In this document: piece after piece, positions 1 to 9,513 of the stretch
Layout: every line of letters begins with the position of its first letter
Numbering within the stretch: the first letter of the stretch is position 1
Assembly (NCBI RefSeq): GCF_011290685.1
Contig: NZ_JAANYN010000006.1
Location: 372,001 to 436,000 of the forward strand
DNA length: 64,000 nt
From: Cyclobacterium plantarum
Lineage (GTDB): Bacteria; Bacteroidota; Bacteroidia; Cytophagales; Cyclobacteriaceae
Reading direction: 5' to 3'
Notes under the pieces: generated by a model
The model's input: the letters and a program-made list of their open reading frames with translations, nothing else
Databases searched by the model: none
What the model was told of the DNA's origin: nothing
Made by a program: the position numbers and the translations under genes

Positions 1-90
1 TCTACCGATCGCTGGGAGCAAATATCCCGGAAAAACGCCTCCTTCTGGCTATATGATTTTCCAAAAAACAAATCCACTAAAAATTCCTGA
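1..90 (+). CDS. C-terminal end of an unidentified gene, cut by the window edge
   Basis: Frame 1 is open from the first base to a TGA at 88-90 and gives 29 residues ending LYDFPKNKSTKNS. The start lies outside the window. The composition (RWEQISRKNASFW) looks like real protein, not like a shadow of the neighbouring gene. It converges with and overlaps the last 14 bases of the minus-strand SDR gene. No family is recognised with confidence. It could also be chance, since 29 codons is short. Confidence 0.4.
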   Translation, partial: STDRWEQISRKNASFWLYDFPKNKSTKNS

Positions 91-808
91 CGTCTTGCAA
101 AACTCCGGAAAATTCCGAATGATTTGCTATCAGGTAGACTACTTTTTTTGCAATAGCTTCAGGTGTACTCAGTGCTCCCTCAGATTTAAAAGTTTTGAAT
201 TTTGAAAGGCTGCTAAAGCTTTCCTCTGGTGCTGAGCGTATGGTTTCCTGCATGGGGGTATCGATTATTCCGGGGGAGAGCGCAAACAAACGAAATCCCC
301 TGTTCTTCAAATCGGACTCCTGCTGGGCAACTGCAGTCATTTGATTGAGCGCAGCTTTTGAAGCGCTGTACCCGGACCATCCATCGGTTACTTTACCCGC
401 TGCACCTGAACTGACATTGATGATCATTTTTTCACCTGGATGATGATCATATTTTTTCATGAAAGCATTCATCAGCAAGGCAGGTGCAATTACGTTTACC
501 TGATAGATATCCCTTATGGACTTAGGGGCAAGATATCCTGTATGGGCGATTTCCCCGATCCATCCGGCATTATTGATCAAAACAACCTTTTTGAATGGGC
601 CCTCAGGAAGCATTTCATCCATTTTTTCTATGAGTTGATTTGTATTTCCCAGGTCAAGGCTTATTCCGGTAAAATTTGCTACGGATTTCAGGTGGGATCT
701 GGCGATCCCGATCACCAGGTTATTTTTATCGACTTTTAACAAATCGCTCAGGGCTTTTCCCAGCCCTTTACTTGCTCCTGTTATGATATAGCAGTTGTTG
801 TAATCCAT
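77..808 (-). CDS. Short-chain dehydrogenase/reductase (SDR)
   Basis: A 243-residue classical SDR, probably a cytoplasmic NADP(H)-dependent carbonyl reductase of the sepiapterin/benzil reductase sort. Visible motifs are the nucleotide-binding TGASKGLG at residues 10-17, NNAG at 79-82, the catalytic Ser in NVSSGA near 133, and YSASK (Tyr147, Lys151). The post-active-site stretch LSPGIIDTPM is also typical. Length is normal for the family. It lies 25 bases downstream of the MATE gene on the same strand and is probably the last gene of a NUDIX-MATE-SDR operon. The substrate cannot be read from sequence. Confidence 0.9.
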   Translation of the reverse strand: MDYNNCYIITGASKGLGKALSDLLKVDKNNLVIGIARSHLKSVANFTGISLDLGNTNQLIEKMDEMLPEGPFKKVVLINNAGWIGEIAHTGYLAPKSIRDIYQVNVIAPALLMNAFMKKYDHHPGEKMIINVSSGAAGKVTDGWSGYSASKAALNQMTAVAQQESDLKNRGFRLFALSPGIIDTPMQETIRSAPEESFSSLSKFKTFKSEGALSTPEAIAKKVVYLIANHSEFSGVLQDVRNF

Positions 809-833
809 GGTTTCTCTTTTTTTTGCCGGCTAT

Positions 834-2198
834 TTAAACAGCCGTTCTTTTTTGTGATTGTCGATACAAACGCAAACTTAAGGCATGAAATCGATAAATC
901 AACATGAAGGCCGTCAAGGTTAAGCCGATCAATAGCCCTGTCCAAATCCCTATTTCCTTCCAGCCCAGGCCGAAGGCAAGGAAATACCCCAAAGGAAGAC
1001 CAATTACCCAATAAGCGACCAGGGTAACCAGAGTGGGGACTTTGACATCCGACAGCCCTCTCAACGCACCTAAACCTACCACCTGAACACCATCTGATAG
1101 CTGGAAAAAAGCGGCAATGACCAATAAACTGGCTGCCATTTCCACCACCTCTGCATCATTGATATACAGCAGGGGCAAATGGTTTCTTGTCAATAAAAAC
1201 ACTACTGCAAAAGACAACATAAAAACAGCCACCATGACAAAAATAGAAAATCCCACCTCCCTCAATTTTGAAATATCCCTTTTGCCCAGTTGGTTGCCCA
1301 CCCTTACCATGGCGGCAGCAGACAAGCCTGAGGCCATCATGTAACTGATAGAAGCAAGGTTAATGGCAATTTGATGGGCAGCGAGGGCATTGACACCTAT
1401 CCAACCCATCATGATTGCTGCCGTGCTGAAGGCACCGACTTCAAATACAAATTGTAAGCCGGTGGGAATTCCTATCTGCAACATTTTTTTTAAGATCGGG
1501 AACCTGATATTTTTTAAACTAAAGGTACCAAGCAGTTTCCGATACCTTTTGGAACGGGTTACATACAAATAAATGGCCCAAGCCATTAAAACCCTGGAAA
1601 TCAATGTTGCCCAGCCCGCTCCGTTCAGTCCCAACTCAGGAAATCCCCAATTGCCATAAATCAATAACCAGTTCAGGCCAATATTCAGCAAGTTAAAGAT
1701 TACTGTAATGTACATGGCCTGTTTGGTCTGGGAAAGCCCTTCAATAAATTGCTTGTATGTCTGGAAAAACATGAAGGGAACCAGAGAAAATGTAATGATC
1801 AATAAGTAGGGTATGGCCAAAGAGACCACTTCTTCGGGCTGGCTCAACCATTTTAATCCTGGAGAAAGCCCTAGGATCAGCAAAAAAAGAAGCAGGGAAG
1901 AAAAGCTATTGATAACAAAGCTATGACTTAACAACCTGCCAATTTTGCCCTTTTTTCCCTCTCCATCAGCAGCCGCCACCATGGGCGTCACTGCCATAGA
2001 TATACCAATACCGAACATCAGAATCAGAAAAAAGATGCTGTTGGCCAGGGAAGCCGCTGCCAAAGGGGTAGCGCCTAACCTGCCTACCATTACATTATCT
2101 GCGACACCTACCATCACCTGTCCCAGCTGGCTTAGCATCACAGGATAAGCCAGGCGGAAAGTAAAATTGAAATCCCCTTTAAATCCTTTAAAATTCAT
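834..2198 (-). CDS. MATE family efflux transporter
   Basis: A 454-residue inner-membrane protein with about twelve hydrophobic segments in two similar halves, the layout of NorM-like MATE exporters, which expel cationic drugs or metabolites in exchange for Na+ or H+. Family-typical stretches include AYPVMLSQLGQVMVGVADNVMVGRLG near the N-terminus (read in two parts, residues 16-41) and GIPTGLQFVFEVGAF at the start of the second half. The start lies 10 bases after the NUDIX stop, so the two are very probably co-transcribed. Substrate unknown. Confidence 0.93.
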   Translation of the reverse strand: MNFKGFKGDFNFTFRLAYPVMLSQLGQVMVGVADNVMVGRLGATPLAAASLANSIFFLILMFGIGISMAVTPMVAAADGEGKKGKIGRLLSHSFVINSFSSLLLFLLILGLSPGLKWLSQPEEVVSLAIPYLLIITFSLVPFMFFQTYKQFIEGLSQTKQAMYITVIFNLLNIGLNWLLIYGNWGFPELGLNGAGWATLISRVLMAWAIYLYVTRSKRYRKLLGTFSLKNIRFPILKKMLQIGIPTGLQFVFEVGAFSTAAIMMGWIGVNALAAHQIAINLASISYMMASGLSAAAMVRVGNQLGKRDISKLREVGFSIFVMVAVFMLSFAVVFLLTRNHLPLLYINDAEVVEMAASLLVIAAFFQLSDGVQVVGLGALRGLSDVKVPTLVTLVAYWVIGLPLGYFLAFGLGWKEIGIWTGLLIGLTLTAFMLIYRFHALSLRLYRQSQKRTAV

Positions 2199-2208
2199 GA
2201 ATTCAAGA

Positions 2209-2751
2209 CTATCCCTGCTTTAAAATAATTGCCGTTTTTAATATAGCTGCAATACTGATACCATCGGTAATTTGTCCTTTCATAACCATATCCAGTGCCT
2301 CAGAGAAAGGTAAACGCCAAATCTTCAGGTCTTCGGTATCATCAAATTCTGTCTCTCCCTGCTGCAGCTCTTCGGCAATAAACACGAAACCCACCTCATC
2401 TGTTACCGAATTGGAGGTATGGATTTTCATGATCTCGGTCCATTTATCAGCAATAAGCCCTGTCTCCTCTTTCAATTCTCTTTTGGCACTAAGTAAGGCA
2501 TCTTCTTCCATGGGACCTCCTCCCATAGGAATCTCCCAGGAATACTCATCTAAAGTATATCGGTATTGCCCCACCAGCCAGGTATGCAAATCCTTATCCA
2601 ACGGAACGATACCTATGGCCATATTTTTAAAACATACCTTGCCATAGATACCTGACTTCTGCCCAGGTGTGATTACCTGATGTTCCTCAACCCTTATCCA
2701 GGGGTTATCGTACACCTTCTTTTCCGAAATTTTTGTCCAGGGATTTATCAT
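2209..2751 (-). CDS. NUDIX hydrolase (ADP-ribose pyrophosphatase-like)
   Basis: A 180-residue protein with a complete Nudix box, G-x5-E-x7-REUxEExGU, at residues 77-99 (core RELKEETGL), so Mg2+-dependent hydrolysis of a nucleoside-diphosphate-linked substrate is expected. The N-terminal MINPWTKISEKKVYDNPWI is the usual opening of ADP-sugar type members. An open frame continues 13 codons upstream to 2790, but those codons run through an intrinsic terminator (2755-2783) and encode an implausible extension. I therefore place the start at the ATG at 2751, with a second ATG directly upstream at 2754 as alternative. First gene of the operon with the MATE and SDR genes. Confidence 0.9.
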   Translation of the reverse strand: MINPWTKISEKKVYDNPWIRVEEHQVITPGQKSGIYGKVCFKNMAIGIVPLDKDLHTWLVGQYRYTLDEYSWEIPMGGGPMEEDALLSAKRELKEETGLIADKWTEIMKIHTSNSVTDEVGFVFIAEELQQGETEFDDTEDLKIWRLPFSEALDMVMKGQITDGISIAAILKTAIILKQG

Positions 2752-2754
2752 CAT

Positions 2755-2783
2755 AAAAAAAAGGGTGACATCAAGCCACCCTT
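2755..2783 (-). terminator. Intrinsic terminator after the Lrp gene
   Basis: On the minus strand a 7-bp stem AAGGGTG/CACCCTT (2783-2777 with 2767-2761, 9-base loop) is followed by eight T (2762-2755). It sits 28 bases after the Lrp stop codon and just before the NUDIX start, so it separates the two transcription units. Confidence 0.75.
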
Positions 2784-2811
2784 CAACCAAATTGAAATGA
2801 ATTAATGTAAT

Positions 2812-3294
2812 TTATGCCGGAATTGGCAATACTTTGCTGTCTTTAAAAGTAGAAAGAATAACCATTGATTGCATGGAGTCCACTTCTTTGATTTCGCTGA
2901 CCTTCTCCAACATCAGTTTCTGATAGGAATTGATATCTTTGGAAATGATTTTCAGAATAAAATCACCTGTTCCCGTGATGTGATGACATTCAATCACTTC
3001 AGGAATCTGGTCGATTTCTTTCATGAATGCATCGATGTTGGACTTGTTGTGACCTATCAGGCCCACCAGTACAAAGGTACTTACACCCAGACCTATTTTT
3101 TCAGGATCCAATTTAGCGTGATAGCTTTTAATAATGCCTGACTGCTCTAGCTTTTTCACTCTCTCGAGGGTTGGAGCAGGTGACAAACCTATATCTTTTG
3201 AAAGCTGTGCATTTGTTATTTTTGCATTCGCTTGAAGGATTTCTAAAATTTTACGGTCGATTTTGTCAAATTTCACTTTTATGCTATTATCCAT
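2812..3294 (-). CDS. Lrp/AsnC family transcriptional regulator
   Basis: A 160-residue feast/famine regulator. The N-terminal winged helix (residues about 9-60: KIDRKILEILQANAKITNAQ, then LSKDIGLSPAPTLERVKKLE) is followed by the RAM/AsnC effector-binding domain, with the typical ITGTGDFILKI near residue 105. Family members bind amino acids and assemble as octamers. It stands alone, with its own -7 element upstream and a terminator downstream. The effector is unknown. None of its immediate neighbours is an obvious amino acid gene, apart from the dehydrogenase-like gene at 4908-6089. Confidence 0.93.
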   Translation of the reverse strand: MDNSIKVKFDKIDRKILEILQANAKITNAQLSKDIGLSPAPTLERVKKLEQSGIIKSYHAKLDPEKIGLGVSTFVLVGLIGHNKSNIDAFMKEIDQIPEVIECHHITGTGDFILKIISKDINSYQKLMLEKVSEIKEVDSMQSMVILSTFKDSKVLPIPA

Positions 3295-3326
3295 ATTGTA
3301 AAGAATTTACCGAATTATATGTGGTA

Positions 3327-3334
3327 CAAAGGTA
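3327..3334 (-). promoter_or_regulatory. -7 promoter element for the Lrp gene
   Basis: The minus strand reads TACCTTTG, a perfect match to the Bacteroidota -7 consensus TAnnTTTG, 32 bases before the ATG. No clear TTTG is seen at the -33 position. Confidence 0.45.
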
Positions 3335-3504
3335 ATCCAATTTATATTTATTTTAAAGACATTTACGAAAAAAACGCAAGCGCGGACGAAATATTGTTAT
3401 TAAATTGTCAAATTAATTAAAATAATTACTCTTACTGTTTTGTCATTTCTGAGAAAAGATAAACTTCCTCTCGAATAAGCTTATCAATAACAGTTTAGTA
3501 CCTT

Positions 3505-4707
3505 TCAAAGTTTATTCTTTTTTAAAAATGATCTGGCTTCTTTGTGTGCGGGATGATTTCTTTTGGCATTCCTTTTTACAGCGTCAAAATACTGCCTGGC
3601 TTCGGTGCGATTACCCTGACCCAGATTAATTTTCCCCAGCTGAACGAGTGCAAATAAGTAATAGCCGCTTTCCTGAGATTCAAGTTCATTTCCAAAAGTC
3701 ACCGTTTGCCCATAATGCTTCTTGGCGGCTTCATACTGCCCCATTTTGTCAAAATACTGGGCGGCAAAAAAGGAGGCATACCTGCCACTATTGGCTTCAT
3801 ATCCGGTCCAACCATTTTCAATTCGTTTAAGGATTTCCAATGAAACCTCCATCGCTTCCTTTCCCCTACCCACAGCATACAACTGCCTGGCAAAAAACCG
3901 ATGGAAATATGGATTGTTGGGATACTTTTCATGCAAGTAAGCAGTTATTTCCAATGCCTTAAAAGGTTGTTTTTCTTCTGAAGCGTACAAGCGGAAAAGA
4001 AAATATTGAGCTTCCACCCTGGCATAAAAAGAATTTTCTGCCACTTCTTGCAATTGCTTTAAGCCGAGGTCCTGATCTCCTTTTGGAAAAAGCAACATCA
4101 CCGGCCTGAGCAATGGATAATTTTCCGGTATCCAAACCGAAAAATAGTTGAACAATGCGTCTCCCAACAATAATTCCGGATTCAACTCCTCTTCCCCCCT
4201 GCTCAACTCCAAATATTTTAGGGCATTTTTACCAGCAAAAGTGGCACTGGTCCAATTTCTTCTTTCACTATGCAGGCGACCTTGGAAACCATATGCCCCA
4301 GCCAGAAAAAAAGCCGCCTCTTTATTGCCCGGTTCGCGATCCAAAATCGCTTCCGCTTTCTCAATCGTCAGCTCCATATAACGCAAAAAAATCGCGTCAT
4401 GTGATTCATTCTCGGTGGCAACGGCAATTTTCCACCATTGGCTTAGCCCCATCAAAAAGTAAGGCAGTGGATGATCGGGATAAGTATACCGCATTACCTC
4501 AAAGCCCCGCTCTGCATTCTCAAAATCAAAATTGTACATGCTGTTGACAGCATCGGTAATCCGAAATTGTAGCCCCTTGTCCAACAACAAATATTCGCTT
4601 TCACGCTCTCCAATTTGTGTTATGGCCTCCATTTGAGCTTGAAGGGATATGTTGGGCAAAACAAATGCCGCAAAGATAAATAAATAACCTATTGTCCTCT
4701 TTTTCAA
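3505..4707 (-). CDS. Exported tetratricopeptide-repeat protein
   Basis: A 400-residue protein with a signal peptide (residues 1-25, cleavage likely around SLQA-Q) and no lipobox, so probably periplasmic. From residue 50 it is helical with TPR-like repeats, for example NFDFENAERGFEVMRYTYPD near 60, GKEAMEVSLEILKRI, GQYEAAKKHYGQTV and GNRTEARQYFDAVKRNAKR near the C-terminus. TPR proteins act as assembly scaffolds. Nothing here fixes a partner. Single gene with its own -7 element. The family is common in Bacteroidota and unnamed as far as I know. Confidence 0.8.
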   Translation of the reverse strand: MKKRTIGYLFIFAAFVLPNISLQAQMEAITQIGERESEYLLLDKGLQFRITDAVNSMYNFDFENAERGFEVMRYTYPDHPLPYFLMGLSQWWKIAVATENESHDAIFLRYMELTIEKAEAILDREPGNKEAAFFLAGAYGFQGRLHSERRNWTSATFAGKNALKYLELSRGEEELNPELLLGDALFNYFSVWIPENYPLLRPVMLLFPKGDQDLGLKQLQEVAENSFYARVEAQYFLFRLYASEEKQPFKALEITAYLHEKYPNNPYFHRFFARQLYAVGRGKEAMEVSLEILKRIENGWTGYEANSGRYASFFAAQYFDKMGQYEAAKKHYGQTVTFGNELESQESGYYLFALVQLGKINLGQGNRTEARQYFDAVKRNAKRNHPAHKEARSFLKKNKL

Positions 4708-4725
4708 TTCCAGATATTTTCAAGT

Positions 4726-4733
4726 CAAAAATA
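4726..4733 (-). promoter_or_regulatory. -7 promoter element for the exported TPR gene
   Basis: The minus strand reads TATTTTTG (TAnnTTTG), 18 bases before the ATG at 4707. The -33 element is not evident. Confidence 0.4.
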
Positions 4734-4907
4734 TTCCACGAAAATCAAAACAATAATGTTTTATAATTAATTTCGATTGGGATGGAAAATTTATTTTTTT
4801 ACCCTTTTGCCTTTAATGAAAAAACAGACCCATTAGACCAAAACTACATCAAATGCAATCCTGGCCAATGGATCTGTAAACAGCAATAAGATAAAAAAAT
4901 TAACAGC

Positions 4908-6089
4908 TTACCTTCTTACCGACACCTTCTTCAAGGATAGGTCTGCTAATGTGCTTTTCCAGGCAGTCAATGCCAGGGAATCCGGAACATGGATATCATC
5001 AAAAGTAATCAATTCGCCTTGTTCAATATTTCTTTTCAACTCAACATTACTGAACAAACCTATGGGAACATGATCAATGGCATCCTCAATTTTCAAGGCC
5101 TCTCCCCTAACTTCCATGCCACCAATGCCTTTATCAATAACGGAGCCTTTGGATAAATCTTTTTTTGCAATGGCTCCTACACTTACCGAGGGCACTTTAC
5201 CATTGTCCAACAATATTTCACCATGGTTTACCAGATTTAATATGCTGTTGGGGATTTCAAAAAAACAAAGGTGCATGGGCTTGTACAATAAGTAAAAAGG
5301 TCCATTTCCCATTTTGTAAGTTTGAAGTTCTGCTGCCAGGTCCTCCTGGTGGGTGGCTGAAATAAATACACCGGGAGGAGATTCTCTGGAAATGATATAA
5401 TCACTGATTACTTTGTCTTCATTGCGGGCAATTTCAGCCAGTGCAAAAGCCCCTTTTTCGAAATCAGAGGTTTCATACCCCACCAAACCCTGCTGTACGA
5501 TATCAAGTCCAAGACCATTGGCAATCAACGCTTGTTCTATTTGTAATTTGGTGCCGTCTGTGAATGAAGTAACCGAACTCAGGCTATAACCCTGCTTCTG
5601 TCCCCAGAACAACATGTCCTCCAAGGATGGGTTTTTGTTTAGAAAACCCTTGATATTACCATAAACCAAAGGATCAAAGCCCATTTGGAGGATTTCCTTA
5701 TTCAAAGCGGCCAAACAACCTGGTTGATCTCCGTTCGCCTCAGTAATTACGCCTCTTTTCGACAACCAGGATCCGGTAACCACCTGGGTATCCGCATCCA
5801 TTGTCACCACGGGTAATCCATACTCAAAGGCACTATTGATTACCTTGGTGGAGTAAATGGCGTCTCCGGTACTTACTACTATTAAATCCGAGGACTCAAA
5901 TAACCTTTCTTGCTCAGTGGTCAAATAATCCTGGCTTACCCCCAAATCATCAATCTTGCCTTTCCTTCTGGTTAGAATTTTTGAAATGACCATGTCTTGC
6001 CTCCTGGCAATCAATTTTGCCAGCCCTCTGCCAATGCCACCGGTACCTGCTATACCGATTCTTAGTTTTTTGCCGTTTTGTGATTTCAT
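4908..6089 (-). CDS. NAD(P)-dependent dehydrogenase with C-terminal SAF domain (homoserine dehydrogenase-like)
   Basis: A 393-residue cytoplasmic protein. The N-terminus is a Rossmann fold with the dinucleotide loop GIAGTGGIGRG at residues 12-22, and SSDLIVVSTGD near 67 resembles the homoserine/aspartate dehydrogenase group. The C-terminal third (about 295-390: SVIDKGIGGMEVRGEALKI and NIEQGELITFDDI) is a SAF-like beta-clip domain of the kind found in sugar-acid dehydratases and antifreeze-like proteins. The combination corresponds to the 'predicted homoserine dehydrogenase, SAF domain' group (COG4091-like), whose reactions are mostly unassigned and sometimes tied to sugar-acid catabolism. It is not a biosynthetic homoserine dehydrogenase. 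There are no pathway neighbours. Confidence 0.75.
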   Translation of the reverse strand: MKSQNGKKLRIGIAGTGGIGRGLAKLIARRQDMVISKILTRRKGKIDDLGVSQDYLTTEQERLFESSDLIVVSTGDAIYSTKVINSAFEYGLPVVTMDADTQVVTGSWLSKRGVITEANGDQPGCLAALNKEILQMGFDPLVYGNIKGFLNKNPSLEDMLFWGQKQGYSLSSVTSFTDGTKLQIEQALIANGLGLDIVQQGLVGYETSDFEKGAFALAEIARNEDKVISDYIISRESPPGVFISATHQEDLAAELQTYKMGNGPFYLLYKPMHLCFFEIPNSILNLVNHGEILLDNGKVPSVSVGAIAKKDLSKGSVIDKGIGGMEVRGEALKIEDAIDHVPIGLFSNVELKRNIEQGELITFDDIHVPDSLALTAWKSTLADLSLKKVSVRR

Positions 6090-6472
6090 ATTAAAAATTG
6101 TTTTGCTGTTTTTTATGACGATGTAAAGATAGGTAAAAAAATCTAAAAACCATTTTATTGTATTTAAAATACATAAAAAATATTTTAAAACATTAATTTT
6201 TGGAACACTACGGAATAGGCCGGAATCTTGTATTTCCCATATTATTAAAGCCTGATAAGATATTTAATTCTAGTTTAAATCTGCAATTGGTTCATTTTAA
6301 AAATTATATTTTGCAAGAATATTATTAAAAAAAAATAAATTAAAATCTAACCAACAGGTAAAACCATGGAATAAGGGATCAAAACCAGACATCATCCTAC
6401 TTAAAAATAGTTAATTCATCCATAATTCCTGATAATTTTTTTAATTTCGTTTTTCAAAAACAATCCGATCAC
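6090..6472. other. AT-rich divergent intergenic region
   Basis: These 383 bases separate the minus-strand SAF dehydrogenase from the plus-strand DUF2723 gene. They are very AT-rich, with A-tracts around 6164-6190 and 6325-6345, and no open frame of note. A near match to the -7 element, TAATTTCG, lies at 6442-6449, 23 bases before the DUF2723 ATG. I see no riboswitch-like structure or repeat. Confidence 0.5.
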
Positions 6473-9439
6473 ATGCCAAAATATGCCAGGTTGAACAATA
6501 TATTCGGTTGGACCGCCTTTTTAATTGCGTTCATCACCTATTTACTCACCATAGAGGAAACCGCCAGCTTCTGGGATCCTGGGGAATTTATTGCAGTAGC
6601 TTATAAACTACAGGTTCCGCACCCTCCCGGAGCTCCTTTCTTTTTGTTGATTTACCGGATGTTCAGTTTTTTTTCCTTTGGGGATAATCTGGCCATTGCC
6701 TATTGGATGAATGTGGGGAGTGCTTTATTTTCGGCTTTTACCATATTATTTCTTTTCTGGACCATTACTCTCCTGGGCAGGAAATTGTTTTCCTTAGGCA
6801 AGGAGGAAGCTACAAAGGAACAAACCTATCAGCTGATGGGAGCCGGCCTGATAGGAGCTCTGGCCTATACTTTTACGGATAGTTTTTGGTTTTCTGCAGT
6901 TGAGGCAGAAGTGTATGCCATGTCATCCTTTTTTACAGCCATTGTTATTTGGGCATTTCTGAAGTGGGATGTCATCAAAGATCCACGGGCAGAAAATCAA
7001 TACATGATTTTCATTGCCTATCTGGTGGGTTTGTCCATAGGTGTACACCTTTTAAACCTGGTTACGCTACCAGCACTGGCATTGGTTGTTTATTTTAAAA
7101 AATACAAAAACCACAACCTAAAAGGGGGGATTTTTGCTTTTGTGTTGGGAGGCATTGCGCTGGTGATCATCAACAATATTATCATCCCAGGGCTCCCAAG
7201 CATCGCAGGAACCATGGAAATATTCTTTGTCAACAGCCTGGGGCTTCCTTTCGGTGCAGGCATAGTATGTTTTTCCATATTATTTCTTGGCGGTCTGGTT
7301 TATGCCCTTGTTTATGCACACAAACAAAGAAAGGTAATCATGAGTACCGTTTTGATATGCCTTACTTTTATCCTTATCGGTTATGGCTCCTATGCACTAA
7401 TTGTTATCCGTGCCAATGCAGAACCAGTCATCAATGAAAATGACCCCAAAGACATTATCAGCTTTGTCAGCTACCTTAAAAGAGAACAATACGGATACCG
7501 CCCCTTGCTGCATGGCCAATACTTCACTGCTGAAGTGATCGACCAGGTAGAAGGAGCTCCGGTCTATGCCAAAGGAGAAGAAAAGTACGAAGTAGTGGAT
7601 TACCAATTGGAAAACATCTATGATCCTGAAAAAACCACCATACTCCCCAGAATTTATTCTACCCAGGCCAGACACGTTCAGATCTATCAATCAAAGCTTG
7701 GCCTTCGGGAAGGGGAAGATCCCACATTTTTCGACAATATTTACTTTATGCTTGATCATCAGCTGGGGCACATGTATTGGCGGTATTTTATGTGGAATTT
7801 CAGCGGTCGGGAAAGCGATTTCAGTGATGCGCCTTTTTTAAGTATCTGGACCAGCATCAGCACAGATTTCCCCGAATACATTAAAAACAACAAAGGCCAT
7901 AACAATTACTTCATGCTCCCCTTGCTTTTAGGCATGATAGGGATGTTTTTTCAAGCCAAACATGATCCTAAATCATTCTGGTTGACTTTAATGCTTTTCT
8001 TAATGATGGGGGTAGTGCTGGTACTATACCTGAATTCCCCTCCAGTCGAACCCCGTGAAAGGGATTATATATATGTGGGTTCTTTTTATGCATTTGCCAT
8101 CTGGATTGGCTTCAGTGTTTTGGCCATAAGCAGGCAGTTGGCCCGGTTAAAAAAAGACCTGGTAATGGCAGGTTTGTATGCCACATTAATTACCATACCT
8201 GTACCCTTGTTAATGGCAAGCGAAAATTGGAATGACCACGACAGGTCAGATCGCTTTTTTTCGGTAGATGCGGCCCGGAATTTCCTGGCATCCTGTGCAC
8301 CCAATGCCATTTTGTTTACCGGAGGTGATAACGACACCTTTCCATTGTGGTACGTTCAGGAAGTGGAAGGTTTCCGTACAGATGTTCGGGTGATCGTATT
8401 GAGTTATTTTGATACGGATTGGTATGTGAAGCAAATGACAAGACCGGTCAATGAATCGGCTGCACTGGATTTCACACTACAGTACAATAACTTCAAAAAA
8501 GGCACCAACGACGTCTTGTACATCACCGACAGGCTCGACAACTTGCCGCTGCCAGATTACCTCCAATTGCTAAAAAGCGACAGTGAACTCCTTAAATTAT
8601 CTTCCAGCAGGTCTGGTAGCATCAATACCGTCCCGTCAAGGACGCTCTCCATGTCAATTGACCAGGAAAAAATCGAGAACCTGGACATTGTTCCGGAACA
8701 GTTCAGGGATTTAAGGATCCCTGATATCAATATCAGGCTTAAGGGAAATTATGTAACCAAAGGCAATTTGATGCTTCTGGACCTGATAGCTACCAATAAC
8801 TGGGAACGGCCGATTTATTTCAACAACACTTCATTGGCTACAATCGGTTTTGATATCAGTGACCACGTGGTGATGGAAGGCCTTACTTACCGCCTGTTGC
8901 CCATACAAAAACCTGATAACCAGGAGGAATTGATCAATACAGACCTGGCCTATACCAATGTCACTGAAAAATTTGCCTTCAGGGGAATGAATGACCCGGA
9001 CAATTACTTTGATGACGAGTTCAGAAGGTTTACTTCCAATCACAGAAGTGTATTAAACAGCATTACCATTGCGCTGTTGGATGAGGGGGATTTGCAAAGG
9101 GCCGAGGACATCATGCGTCTTAGCCTGGAAAAATTCCCACATGGGGCCATCCCCTATGATCTGGCAAGTGGACAAGCCGTTCCGCTGCTCCTTGAATTGG
9201 GTATGGAAGAAGAAGCCATGCATATTATCGATGAAATGTCCTCCCGATCTGTAGAAATGCTGGATTTTTACCAGGAAACAGGGCGCGCGATGGACAGGGA
9301 GGCTTCCATTTCAATGCAAATGCTTCGCTACTTCATTCCCCTATTAAGGGAACAAGGATTTGAAGAAAAGGCGAATCAATTGCAACAGGAATATGAAAGA
9401 TTGTTTGGCTCTATGGACCAAAGAATGCAAAGAAGGTAA
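6473..9439 (+). CDS. DUF2723 / GT117-family membrane glycosyltransferase (candidate protein O-mannosyltransferase)
   Basis: A 988-residue protein. The first two thirds carry many hydrophobic helices and the conserved luminal loop of DUF2723, with SFWDPGEF at residues 32-39 (acidic Asp35 and Glu38, the GT-C-type catalytic position) and HPPGAP at 50-55. A soluble periplasmic part follows, with GGDNDTFPLWYVQEVEG near 621 and a TPR-like C-terminus. The human relative TMEM260 is an established protein O-mannosyltransferase, and Bacteroidota members are thought to start extracytoplasmic protein O-glycosylation with a polyprenyl-linked sugar. Donor and acceptor here are inference. The gene stands alone between divergent and convergent neighbours. 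Confidence 0.88.
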   Translation: MPKYARLNNIFGWTAFLIAFITYLLTIEETASFWDPGEFIAVAYKLQVPHPPGAPFFLLIYRMFSFFSFGDNLAIAYWMNVGSALFSAFTILFLFWTITLLGRKLFSLGKEEATKEQTYQLMGAGLIGALAYTFTDSFWFSAVEAEVYAMSSFFTAIVIWAFLKWDVIKDPRAENQYMIFIAYLVGLSIGVHLLNLVTLPALALVVYFKKYKNHNLKGGIFAFVLGGIALVIINNIIIPGLPSIAGTMEIFFVNSLGLPFGAGIVCFSILFLGGLVYALVYAHKQRKVIMSTVLICLTFILIGYGSYALIVIRANAEPVINENDPKDIISFVSYLKREQYGYRPLLHGQYFTAEVIDQVEGAPVYAKGEEKYEVVDYQLENIYDPEKTTILPRIYSTQARHVQIYQSKLGLREGEDPTFFDNIYFMLDHQLGHMYWRYFMWNFSGRESDFSDAPFLSIWTSISTDFPEYIKNNKGHNNYFMLPLLLGMIGMFFQAKHDPKSFWLTLMLFLMMGVVLVLYLNSPPVEPRERDYIYVGSFYAFAIWIGFSVLAISRQLARLKKDLVMAGLYATLITIPVPLLMASENWNDHDRSDRFFSVDAARNFLASCAPNAILFTGGDNDTFPLWYVQEVEGFRTDVRVIVLSYFDTDWYVKQMTRPVNESAALDFTLQYNNFKKGTNDVLYITDRLDNLPLPDYLQLLKSDSELLKLSSSRSGSINTVPSRTLSMSIDQEKIENLDIVPEQFRDLRIPDINIRLKGNYVTKGNLMLLDLIATNNWERPIYFNNTSLATIGFDISDHVVMEGLTYRLLPIQKPDNQEELINTDLAYTNVTEKFAFRGMNDPDNYFDDEFRRFTSNHRSVLNSITIALLDEGDLQRAEDIMRLSLEKFPHGAIPYDLASGQAVPLLLELGMEEEAMHIIDEMSSRSVEMLDFYQETGRAMDREASISMQMLRYFIPLLREQGFEEKANQLQQEYERLFGSMDQRMQRR

Positions 9440-9513
9440 AAGCCAACCTACAAGTAAGGCCCCTGATAGCATGCAGGCAGAATAAAAGTGAAAAAATTAA
9501 AAAATGTGATTTT

